64,000 bases of DNA from Rhyzopertha dominica (Eukaryota; Arthropoda; Insecta; Coleoptera; Bostrichidae): assembly GCA_025024175.1 (NCBI GenBank), contig QCXZ01000137.1, positions 62,894,911 to 62,958,910 on the forward strand. The letters run 5' to 3'. Numbering within the stretch: position 1 is the first letter of the stretch; each line of letters opens with the position of its first letter. Both the position numbers and the translations under genes were made by a program. The notes beneath the pieces are model-generated. The model saw only the letters and a program-made list of their open reading frames with translations. It had not been told where the DNA came from and made no database searches. Shown here piece after piece: positions 47,231 to 59,300 of this stretch.

Positions 47231-49427
47231 GGTGTATAATGATTATTTGTTATTTCCCAAACTACGAGAACAAATCATAAGGAGATGAAAACGGCCGAAG
47301 GTGACGATCGAGTAGCAGAGCTGAAATTGAAAAGCGGATGAAAATAACAAGTAAGTAAAGAAGTTTGCTGTTTCTAAATTATGGGAAAACTGTTAATTCA
47401 ACCATCTATCCAGATTACTTTTTACAATACGCAGGAACAAGAATGAGCTATTATGGCTCTTGTTCTTCCTTATGCTCATAACTAGTTGAGATTATTTGTA
47501 CAAATTCTTCTTCCGCTTTATAGGTTTTAAGGATCTATTACTGTATGTATCTTTGATCGCAAAAGGATATCCGAAATTCACAAAATATAAATATAATAGT
47601 ATAACTTTGATTAATAGCATATCTATAGGAGAACCACAAACCTTGTAAGTACGTATTTTTACGACATTTCGCTTTATTTATGCTTCTTTCCATCCTTGTT
47701 AATTCTGAATGTTACGAGGTAGAATTTGAGCTTTGGAAGTTTGACCTTAATTATTTCTTAATGAAATCCGCCAAAGGAACTTTGTGCTGTCTCGCGAAGG
47801 TTACGGACTCGAATGAAGGGCGATTCAAAACGTAATTTCAAGACGGAAGTTTTTCGTCGGACCTGCGAACTTTTAATTATAAAACTGTAATTAACGCTTA
47901 AATCCTTAGGCCACTTACAAAGGAAATATTATACACTGAAATGTATAAAAAAAACCTTTATCTTTCATCGTTTAAATTATCTCGAGTCGGGTACAAGAGG
48001 AGAAACAGCTTTCCCTTGATGCTTCATTGTTTAGGTAAAAACCCCGGGGGCCCCCTGAAAAGAAATACTTAGTGCTTGGAATTGCAGGATTCCATAGAAT
48101 TCCCTACCAATTACTTTATGCCCGCCGCCTTTTGCACTGGCTTTCGCACCTCCAAAAAGGTCACTGCGGATCAGGTCTTCGAAGCAGTTGCGATTCCTTA
48201 ATAAAACCGGGGCCTTTTATTGCTCTCTGTTTTTATTTTCGCCTTTGTGAACGCCCCGCTTCAGCATAACTTCGGGCATATTGATGAATTCCGTCCATGC
48301 AAAATCATGCGGTTTATCAAAGTTTAATTTTAAAAGGAATTTCAGTCCGCCGAGAAATTTCCCCGGCCGCTGAGGAATCGCTACACGCGAAAATGCGATC
48401 TTCGGATATTTACTCGTCAGAACCGGCTTTTTTCTGACACCGCATCAAACAACGACGATGCCGAGCAAGAATTTAATAATACCGAAATGTCTCAGATAGA
48501 TTATGAGTATTTGGATCGTCGCTGTCAAATTATACGTACTTAGTACAGTGCTCTCGTGCTTAAGTTGTACCTAAAATTGGATTAGCTAGGGTACTTTGCT
48601 AAAAGACGAAATTGGGACTCAACTTTTGAGCTATGAGGTGACTTTTTGAGAAAACCTCAGTATATACTTAATCTAAATAGTAAGAATGCTGCCCTCTTAT
48701 TCAGTCCACGACATTCCCGCTGGATTATGATAAAGCAAATGATTTTATATATGGAACCTTAGATCATCTGCGGTAACACTTTGTCTTGTTCCTTATGTAC
48801 AGAAATTCACCACATATTTCGTCGATATCGGTATTTTACCAAGTACTTGTACATGTTGCTTGCTAAGGCAATTCTTTTAGATGTTGTTTTATATTCTCAG
48901 TAGTCAGACTGGAATAGAAATTAAAAAAAACAAGGATGATTATTGTGGATCATGTGTTAACTGGTTTAAGCATCTAAAACACATTAATGAAATCAATAGT
49001 TTATATATTCATCGTTGCTTAAACAGGTTGCACCATTCTTATCGTTATATTGAGGAGCCTAAACCTCATTATTATGAATAAAATCAACCGTGTAATTAGC
49101 CAGAGAAATCTGCAGATTTAAATTTTACTAGTTATAATTATCTCTATTACACTTTGTTTGTGTAATTTTTTTTCTCCAAAATATTATCATGAACAGTATT
49201 TTTACTATTCAATGAAGTACTAATAAATCTAAAGGCTTCCGTAAAAAGCTTGAAGAACAGTACTTACTGGGCGCAATGTCTTGCCCTGTTGGCAGCTGTT
49301 TCCCAATAAATATAGAAATGATAAAATATGTATATATATTGAAAGCGTAGATGTTTAGTTAGTTTTTAACACATTTTCCAAAGGCGCTGTTGTCCGCATT
49401 TTGTCCGTCTGATTGATGTCTATCTGA
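47231..49427. other. No gene seen; GC-rich island
   Basis: Bases 47760-48480 include GC-richer blocks (CCCCGGGGGCCCCC near 48042, CCCCGGCCGCTGAGG near 48361) among AT-rich sequence. Frames there are under 70 codons and unrecognised. They may be conserved non-coding sequence. Confidence 0.45.
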
Positions 49428-49900
49428 GAATTTAGATGGCAATGCCATCTGTCAGCATTACACTGACATGATTGCTGCCAATATGGAATATACTTCCTAA
49501 AGGAAGTGACCTGTAACCTGACAAATTGGTATGCACCTTCATACTTCAATTTAACAGCAGGTCCCCACGGCACTTTAAGCAAGCGGGCAAGAACCGACAT
49601 ACATTAAAATGTCTATGCCGTGCTGTCTGCACCGCAACCAACTGCAGATTTTCGATATCATTTTAGCTCATCAGTGCAGTTTAGGTCTAGTGCAGACAGC
49701 ATGGTTTTGCCTATATATTGATTTCTATCTGAATTCTGTCACATTCATAACGTCATAAGTCAAGAACTGCTCTATGGATCGGACTCGTTGATGGCTCGCT
49801 GGATAGCTCAACAAGTACTTTTTTGATTTCTTTAATAAATTAAATTAAATACATCGCGACGACACAATGAAAATGCGCTACGGTCTCTTTCGCAAAAANG
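49428..49900. repeat. Composite dispersed repeat
   Basis: Contains, left to right, an inverted copy of the 26795-26890 block (49428-49538), a MITE-like unit (49611-49712, TGCTGTCTGCAC ... GTGCAGACAGCA) shared with 26665-26766, and a stretch (49736-49890) shared with 21235-21480. This is the only place in the window where all three blocks are together, so it may be closest to the parent element. No transposase frame is visible. One ambiguous base near 49899. Confidence 0.65.
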
Positions 49901-50610
49901 GCTATTTCTATCTTTTTCTAACTTTACGTCATTTGTCTTAAGCTCAGCACATACTATTTTCCCAAAAAACTAGCAAAATAGCTTCTTGAGTATTAGAAGG
50001 CTTTTGTACTACCTTAGCCTTTTTTTATGTATTAATATAATCATCTGTTTTGGTCCTATTCTGCTAATTTGTAGTGCCGTAGTCATTACACAAAAATACA
50101 TATTCGACTTATTGGTGAGAGTCATTCTATTCAATCTCTTGAGTACATTTTTTCTTGCTTTCTACAGCACTTCATTATGTTACTAATTACGATAGAGAGT
50201 TGCCACTCAGTATTTAATTCTATTAACAATTTTTGTAGTCTCACTGTAATTACCATGAACATACTTAGCGGGTCTTACTTTTGGGTAAGTTTTTCTTTAC
50301 AAGGTCCACCCGTTTTGGACGCGATTTTTAGCCCTATCTGCCTTTAAAAATAAAAGATTTATTTTACAGACACTTCACAAATGTGTATATAAGAGCATTG
50401 TTACCAGGATGTCCTATCACTTTCTCAATTCTGTTTGCCCCTATATCCTATTGCAAATGACCCATCAGTATCGTCTTCATATATAGGTACCTAAATATTC
50501 AGATACAATTGGGCAATTTTATCTTTATCACCTTCTTTGCTGAATCTTACTTTGCTTCCCTTCTTCTCATCATTTTCCTTTGCGTTAAACATTTCATTAA
50601 AGTAAGTAAG

Positions 50611-50676
50611 AATTTAGATGGCAATGCCATCTGTCAGCATTACACTGACATGATGACAAAGCCACCCAGCTGCCTT
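50611..50676. repeat. Third fragment of the dispersed repeat
   Basis: The first ~44 bases (AATTTAGATGGCAATGCCAT then CTGTCAGCATTACACTGACA) equal 49430-49473. It continues GACAAAGCCACCCAGCTGCC, which matches the 26.8-kb copy in reverse where the 49-kb copy is shorter. Confidence 0.7.
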
Positions 50677-53476
50677 TTATTTTTATTTAATTAAAATGTT
50701 ACATAATAACGTTAACATGCATTATAATGCATATACTGTAGTTAATTTTGTATTTTTGTCCGATTCAATTAACAACAAGGCCACTTGCTAAAATTCGCGA
50801 ACAAAGGACACCGGGCCATGTATAATACTCGCTCATGCTCCGGTGCTTCGCGCCGTTGCGTGCATTACTACGCGATGATGGGTTTAATTTAAATCCCGAA
50901 ACTATCGCGGCATAATCTAGAGTGAGTAGTTCAAGCCATAATCACCTCGCAGCAATACAGCTGAATTAACCGCCGAGCCAGAATGATACATGCCTGCCGG
51001 TGTAGAAACTACACAGAAATAATATAATTCGGGATTGCACACCCCCAGCGCTAAATCTAAATACCGAACGCTTTCTGCTGCACTATGCGCTTGATTACTG
51101 CGATTTTGAAATGATGCTGTAGTTCGTACTTACTGCAAGGATCCCTATTTGATTCCAGCATTACAAAATGCTGAACATACAGTACTAGCGAATTTATTAT
51201 TTATGTGTCAAAGTCGAGCCGCCTAAAAATTGAGGTGTTTTAATCAGCTGTAGAATAATGTATAGTGTATAACTGCATCAGTTCAAGATTAATGTACATA
51301 TGTAAGGCAAAATTTTTATATTTTGAACGTCATAAACTTCAAGGCTCTCGCTCAATTCGACACTGCCCCGCGCACCGCGAAGACAAATATTGTGGCAGGT
51401 ATAATAAATGCCATTCTGGAACAACCTCGTTTATTAGAAATACCACTGTACTGTGGGAGGTTAAGATAATATGAAGGTTCACTCAAATACAACTTATTGT
51501 TTAATATTATGTTGACCAAGTGGGTTAGTAGCTAGTCTGTATAGGTTAAATTTAACAATAAATGCAAATAAAACTGGTAAGTTGACCAGTGAAAACTATG
51601 TTGTAAAACCGGATGAGGATATAAAGTAATATAAATTACACTAAGTATCAGATTTACGGTTTAAACTAATCAATTAAAAATGATCCGGGAACGGAGCAGG
51701 CGAAAAAAAGGTGCGACGTCTCTTTTATGCACAAGACAAACCCAAAGTGCCAAGATGTACTGCTTGTAGTCTGTGTCCCATCGCTGCAGTCGGATGAGTG
51801 GGGGGATTCCAATGTTGTTCGAGAAGAAAGGGGCACCACACATTTTTTTAAACTCAACATACTACCTTTCACGAAAATTGTGAAAAGCCTCAATATAAAA
51901 CAAAACACTAACTTACGCTTGTACAGGTATGGCGTATATTTAATATAAAACACGGGCTTCGAGTATAGTAATAGAACTGTTATTCGGTATGTGAAAGATA
52001 TGTAAAGATATGAATGTGACATAGAAACCGTATTGAAATTATATTATGCCAAGAAAAGAAACAAGCCCTTCGCCAGAATAGGCACCACAACTAAGTGCCA
52101 TGGTCAGCGGAATCTGGGTTTATTTATTAATATTCGCAAAGAGTTTCCGTTAACCCCCGCACTGGCCAGCGCTTCGCAATAACGAAAGATTCGTAGCAAG
52201 CGACCGTAAATTGTCGCAAATGATTACGAGCTACTACGCTGATAACCGCGAACAATAGCCCTGTGGCGTTACAAAATGATTATTCCAAGCAGGCAAGGAA
52301 CTGAAGGTTTGTTTAGTTAAAAAAAAGTTGTTAAGGACTAATTAATAAAAAGAAATATGAGCTGAAGGCTCCTATAATAAATTTAAAAGAGAGTATGAAC
52401 TGAAAGCTCCTACAAAGTGATTTCAGGATCACGAACAAACAGGTTACTTTCAGAACCATGTTTACACAATCGCAATACAAAATAGGCCAAAGAGAATTCG
52501 ACGTCTACAAACCTGGCTGACGAGTCCTTCTTAACGGTGTGGCCGCAGTAGTTCGAATAAAATCCCAAACTTGTGACAAAAAGGCGATATGATTTCGCAT
52601 GTGCAAATCCACAATCTAAATTAAATAAAACTAAAGCTAATGATCTTAAACCAAAGATGACGATCCCGAACCAAACCGGACGATCTCAAACCAAAGCTGA
52701 CAATCCCTAAAAGAGGACGAGGCAGAATTAACAAACGTTCGATTAGATGGTTTCTTACAAATCCTAATCGTCGAGTGACAATGGTTTCGAGTACTAAAAA
52801 CCTAACAAAGAATTCAGTAAAGAAGTTCGCACGATGTAGCCAAGTGAACAAGATTTGTTACAAAGTTACCGACATTTCGTTGCTTTTATTGCAACTAAAT
52901 GTTAATATGTGCGTGTAACTTACTTAACCGTATTATTCAAGCCCGCAATTTAACATCAAACAATTAAAATTCTCTATTTGGTAAAACTCATTGCAAGCTT
53001 TTCATTACATTTAATTTGTAGCGTCAATCATCTTAACTTCAGATCCAACAGTTTACGGTTTAATTTTTTTCTGATACTGAGGTCTCCAATTTTAATAATT
53101 TGACGATATAATTAAAGTCGTGGAACACCGTGGGAAGCGTGGTGACGCTCCCACAACGTAGATCTACTACCATACTGTTCGATGGTTTTTTATAACATCG
53201 TCAAGTAATCAGAATCTTGCCTGTCTCGAGTATTTTCGATCTTATTTGCATACCCCTTAATAAGTATACTAGTAGATTCACCTTTTTAACTCCGTTGGTA
53301 GCTGTGGTGGAAGGAGGCCTGTGAATGGGATGACAATGGGTAATGTAATAACCTTCTCCATTTTCCACATACATTTCATTTCTTCGATGGTCGAGGTCTG
53401 TATTTTTCCGTATGTTACGCGATGCGCAATATCTATTAAAGTTAAGATATCAACATTTTTTTGCCTTTATTTTACC
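50677..53476. other. No gene seen; minor repeats
   Basis: A GC-richer patch lies at 50800-51050 and another at 52130-52270. At 52636-52706 three to four imperfect ~21-bp units (GACGATCCCGAACCAAA / ACGATCTCAAACCAAAG) form a short tandem repeat. GAGCTGAAGGCTCCTA (52360) recurs as GAACTGAAAGCTCCTA (52396). Frames up to 118 codons are unrecognised. Confidence 0.45.
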
Positions 53477-53531
53477 TATTATTATTATTTATTAATATTA
53501 TTATTAACATCATCATTACTATTAATATTAC

Positions 53532-53607
<76 letters not shown>

Positions 53608-53612
53608 GTTGT
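53477..53612. repeat. (ATT)n microsatellite
   Basis: Pure from 53532 to about 53608 (some 25 units), imperfect to the left. The Leu-rich and Ile-rich frames that cross it are artefacts of the repeat. On the minus strand it equals (AAT)n, the tail type of the LINE at the left end, but no LINE coding sequence is visible on its right. Confidence 0.9.
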
Positions 53613-56014
53613 TCAAGTTGTTGTTTTATATGGGATAAAAGTCAACCCAACTGAGATATAGTGGAAAAGGTACATNTAGGAAAGAAGGGAGTTCCCGATA
53701 AAAATTAAAAAAGAATGCTCCTGGTGTACAGTTTTTGACCACTGCATACCTTTTTCCTGGGTTAGATCTTTTGTGAAATAAACATTAAATATTTGACTGT
53801 TTTCAGTGCACAAGTATTCATTTACTGTGACTTACATGTACCACAAGAAGTACAGCCCTTGAATCCACTTGATCATCAAACACGTTTTGTTTTTTTCCGC
53901 CGCTGGTTTCTATTCATTGATGCTTGGAGACCCTGCGTTTTCTTGCCAGTGTCCTTTCTACTTATGAGGCCGAGTTTACACCAAATGGTGTTTTTAATTA
54001 TCATAATATGCTTGTTTGGACCGATGAAAATCGCCCCGCTCTAAGTGAAGTCGGGCACGCTTTTGATCAAATAGGTTTCTAGGTCCTATTGTTGTACCAT
54101 ACCCATTAACAGGCGCTGCGTACCTTTCTGAGGCACAGACTGGACCAAAGGCAACAAATGTGGTTCCAGCATGATGGTGAACCTGCTTATTTTTCGATTT
54201 CCCTTAAAACCAAAGGAGCGGACCTATATTTTACCCTCCAATATTTTATATTATATTAATATATATTAATATTTTAGTCTTTTTTTTAACACCCAGTATA
54301 CACAAATGTTCCGGCCACCTTTAGCAAGGCGATTAAAAGCCAATTATGCAAAACCCCACGGCTCGCATCTGGTTATTTTTTTGGTCTTTACGCGATTCCA
54401 TCGGCTCCACCCGCGGCTGCTGGAGTACACAAGCGACATGTACGGTTAAAAAACGAACCATTAAATCAGTGTTTGTACAGGAAGCCCCCCGATACCGAAA
54501 CATGTTGCGCCGTCTCCAATTATTTTCTTTTCCCCTAGCGTGTTTGTTTAATTCCTATGCAAACAGCCGTTCCATCGGATGTTCGTCGCTGTTTCGTCAC
54601 ATACAAATCGCGGTCATTATCGAAATTGTGGAGGAATATGCAGGCCGTGGCACGGGCGTGCACGTGCCTTCGCGCGATGGATTTCTGCAAAGACGATCTA
54701 CGTGCGATAACAAGCGTCTGCCGAATACCGGGGGTCCGCTTACTCACGACACTCGCTGTCACCTTCCATCAGGGGTGCGAAATGTTTTCACTTGGATACA
54801 GCCCAGAAAACAACCCTCCTGGTGGCTGCGTAAAATGGAAAACCAAATTATGTCCACAACGACAGTATCATCGTTTTCTTCCGAGATTTAGACTTTTCCG
54901 TTGTTGTTTTATTAATTGCTTCTGGCAGGGCTGGCCCGAATAAAAGCGGAGCCTGGTGCAAAAGAAACTTTTGCAGGGCCTTGAAACAAATTTCGTATAA
55001 CAAAGCAATAATTTATTGCATTTTGCAATTTGACTGTTTATTACATTGCACAATTTAATACAATTAGTTTCAAATTAATTGCAAAAAAACACATTTTAAA
55101 CACACAAAATATCGCTTCAAAACAATACGAATACAATACAATGCACAATAACAATGGAAAGCAAAGCTAAAAGTTTTATTTTTCTCTTCCTTTATGACGC
55201 GCTTTATATCAAATTTAGTAATAAGATATTCACATTTTAGTTTTCTTGCTGATTCATATTGACATGCAAAATAGCAAAGGAAGTAAAGTATTTTTTTATT
55301 ATTTTCAATCGTGTCAAAGATTTTTCAACAGATGCGGCGGTAATTGCTACAAACAAAGTTTGGATACAATTCAAATAAATTATTTTTATAAACGTGTTTT
55401 AATTTTTCTAAGGATGCTATCTTAGGTTATTTCTTATCTTTTTCTCTTCAATTTTCCGGAGCCACACATATAGCGTCTTCTTACGTCCCTGATTCTACTT
55501 CATTTCTACTACGCATGTTGCAAAATTGTCTGAAAACTATTGAATAATATACGTTTCAAAACAAAGTAAGTAATGTATGTGATAGATTCTTACTTACATT
55601 TATTATTTCCTTTCTTATTTTCACGCCTTAGGATGTCAACCACGTGCAAAGTAGTACTTTTTAAAATATAATGGGATGTTAGAAACTGCTAAAGTTTTTT
55701 TTTCACTTAAAACGACTAAACAAAAAAATTGACGAAATGAAACACGTAAAGCTACAACGATAATGAACTATCGCTTGTCATAACCATGCAACTGTATACT
55801 GAGCCCTATAGTTGTGTACTACAAAAGGAAGCTAGTTGAAGTTAAGCTGGAATGATAGATAGAGACAGGACGGCACCAATTTATGAAAACATGATAATAT
55901 ACTTTTACAGTCCATCAGGCCCACGACCTTTCTACTGTACAATATACAAAATATAATCAGTAGTCACCAGTTTCGTCCTCCTCAACAAAAGCATTAACAA
56001 AGGAAATATGTCTC
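53613..56014. other. No secure gene; GC-rich island 54340-54950
   Basis: A 181-codon plus frame (54346-54891) and a 128-codon frame (54557-54943) overlap each other and an open minus frame. None has a motif or a splice-site and codon pattern that convinces me. The island is clearly GC- and CpG-richer than its flanks. It could be a conserved non-coding element, a CpG-rich promoter region, or an unrecognised exon. Confidence 0.35.
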
Positions 56015-56395
56015 AATCCTGACACAATCCTGATCCTCAAAAACGGTTACAACACCAATATTGCAAACTGCCTACCAACTAGCCGTCCTTCACATATGTA
56101 TAAACTCTTAACTAAATTCCTAATTAACCCCCTAACGGATAAATTAGACTTCTACCAACCCGCTGAATAAACAAAATTCAGGAAAGAGTATGGAACAACT
56201 GGCAAAACCATCCACAGTTTATTAGAAAAGTTCATTGAATTCAACACACCCACTTCAGCCTTCGTGGATTATGAGATCGCGTTTGGCTCGGTCGAAACCG
56301 GGGCTCTTCCAGGTATAATAGACGATGCAAGAATAGACTCAAGGTACTCTGGGCTAACAAAATATATCTACTAAAACGCCACAATGCAGACATAG
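56015..56395 (+). pseudogene. RTE-type LINE reverse transcriptase scrap
   Basis: One frame with two stops reads ILILKNGYNTNIANCLPTSR, then MYKLLTKFLINPLTDKLDFY, then KFRKEYGTTGKTIHSLLEKF and TSAFVDYEIAFGSVE, ending DARIDSRYSGLTKYIY. This follows the RTE/BovB reverse transcriptase pattern (NYRPISLL..YK, LD..QP.EQAGFR..ST.DHI, FVDYEKAFDSVE, .ID..YI.L...IY) closely, including the first catalytic-domain FVDYEKAF block. The rest of the element is absent. It is a dead 5'-truncated and 3'-truncated fragment. Confidence 0.82.
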
Positions 56396-59300
56396 TCGCA
56401 GATAAGAAAAGCAGCCAGATATTATGCATCCATCCAACACAACATATTTTATTCTAAGGGACATGTCATCAACAAAGACGAGAAAAGCTTAAGTTTTTGA
56501 AGTATGTCCATGTTCTTTGCTCTTAATCTGATGTAAAACCTTCAAAATGAGGAGTAACCACTTTTCTGCTTCTATTCAATTTTTGTGCCAGATAAGTGTA
56601 TCCCAAGGTATTTGGTAGTATGTCTTCGTATCGTTTTGTAACCAATTCTATTAATTTTTTTCTAATTCATTTGTGTAGTAGGAGAGAAATTCCGAACAAC
56701 GCCGTCTATTCTATTTGATCCCGCACAGGAAGGTCCACTGGCTCTTGCGGAATGTTGATGTAAACGACGGTTTAGTCTGATCACGAACACCACATTACAT
56801 TAGAATTCTGGACATGGACGTTTAGATGTACAGAAATATATCGTGGCGTATATTAACTGGGATATTATTGAAACCATACATTCCTGAAACACATTAAAAC
56901 AAAGAAATTCCAAGACGAATGCGCTCTTGACCTTTGACGACAGGTTTATTTGATTTTTGTATTTATTTATGTTTGATAAATAGAACAGATCTTTCCTTCT
57001 ACAATTGCTATTATTACCTGGTTTAGTGAGTCTTATTCCGATCATTTCGTATTTGACCTTTTTCTATTCAGCCAGTCAGACTTCAATTATTAATATAAAC
57101 CCTCCAAATTCAAATCCCTAAATCGCTGATAAACATTTGACATTAAAGCACAATTGCCGGCTCAAGAGCGCGCCTGACTCATTTATTTGGGGTTAAATTG
57201 CTTTTACAACTTGAATGCCGCAAACCGACGAAACGTTGATGAAATAACTTCATAATACGGTTAGGGGGTACAAAGTTACCGATCCGAAGTTTCGCGGGCC
57301 TAAATGTAGCCGGTCAATCAAAACTTCGCGCTGTCCAAAGAAGAACGTCAGAATGACAAATGTCCGGCAACGGACACCGTCGTGACACAAACAACACTGC
57401 TATACTCCTATGATTAACTCCGGAGATACGCACGGGATGTTTCTCTCGCGCCGCCTGTCCCTATGATGAATGCTTGCGAAGTTATGTGTAAAAGTCGTTA
57501 ATAACACTCAAAACCGGCGCTTACCTTGGTTATAATAATTCTCCCCATCTTCGGGGAGTTCAAAGTTCGGTGTTGTAACGAGATAGCGAGAAACAGATAC
57601 GCGGGGAAATTTGTCTTCGCCGAGAGAAAATTGCCGGTAAGTCGGGGAAGTTTTGGCCAAACGAATGAACTGCAGTAAAACTGACTCCTCTGGCATTTTT
57701 TTTGCTTATTAAACGTGAGGGCTCTATTTATAAGGTGTACCTTTCGGCACTAAGGGACCCAAACAATTTCTTTGTAAATCATTTTGTCACATACAAGAGG
57801 CTTTCGAATGAGCATGTCAATCATCCGAAGAATGCAGTGGCAACTAATTTTGGGCTGCGTGGGAACAAAAAGCCTGGGCTAGTTGGCCAACGTATTACAA
57901 AAAACATACACATAAAGGAAAATAACAATGAAAAGTAATTAAGGAATTAAGGAATGCATTTGTTTCTTTGCTAATCGCTGTATTTTCCATTTTATAAAAA
58001 AATAATTGTAACCATTTTTGAAATGTGTAGTTTTGTCATTTTTTCATATTTTCCTTATTTAGCGATTGTAAGTACTTATTGACTGAATCAATTAAAGTTG
58101 AAGAAATACTTTTTATTGAGCAGCACTATCCAATTTAAAAAAAAATTCCTTTCTCAATGAACTGTAATATTTTGCCTTGAAATCCAACTAACTTCACTGA
58201 ACTAGTACCAGTATGTCACTCATCGTATCATAAACACGTATTATTTTTAACATTATCGTTATTGAAACCATTACTAAGAAATTTTAATGATGAAAACTAC
58301 ATAAAAAAGCTGAATGTATCAAACAATTACTTGTAACACGTTAAGGATAAAAAAATCATTTATTAGAACCTTTAAAGAGCACAAACCGCATATCCATAAA
58401 CAGTTATTTTGTATTACAGTTAGACATACGATTTTTCTGGTATAGTTTCCTAACCTTTCAATTTTGCATGTTAAAATCATAATGATATTTTTATAAACTA
58501 TTTGNAAAATTTTTTTCTCCATNTAATTTATTAGTATTTATTTATATTGCATTATAGTAAGACAGGTGAACCATCAAANTCCCCGCCAGAGACACTGTCA
58601 TAATTTATACATCTGTAGAAGCCGTTTTAGAAAACTGAAACTTGCAGCAAAAATGAAATAAATAGTTCGTGGCTTCTACAACATTGATCACGTACAACAG
58701 TATATATTATGATCTTATAAGTAGCGTATATTGATAGCAGGCCAGCAAATAATTATTAAACACTTAATATTTTTATCCATTCGAGATTCAAGAAGTACTT
58801 TAATATTGGGATTAATTATCATTAGATCACTACAGACACTTATAATAGAAATTAATATATATTCTGATTTAGTAAGTATTGAAAAAAAAACTGTTTGCAC
58901 TAAAAGCCAGCAGTTGCAACAATATTTTATAAGTCTTCATCTTGTCTACAACGCAAATAATTAGTAAGGCGTCGAGGTTCTTACCCAAAAGCACCTTATT
59001 CAATTAGCCCCTCGTTAATGATATTGACGAATCTTCCGGTATGATATCCTTTTCAGATTCTTGGGTACAATCAAGGGTACAATTAAACAAGCTATGTCCG
59101 TGCGTTCCTGAAGTGGTCGCGTTTTCATCAAGTTCGCGCAGCATCTACCTGACACCATATTTCATATTTTCTCGCATATATTCGACTAATTTTAATTTTC
59201 AGTTCACGAAGGCTAAATCAATATAGCCTTAAATGCCTATCACGAACTTTGAACATGTTATTTGGTTTAATTAAGTCAAGAATTTGAAAAAAAAAAATTA

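Noticed and set aside
53321..53661. Leu-rich and Ile-rich frames
   Set aside because: They are translations of the (ATT)n microsatellite in different frames.
54346..54943. 181- and 128-codon frames as a host gene
   Set aside because: They overlap in different frames with an open minus frame in a stop-poor GC-rich island; no domain, splice or codon-use support.
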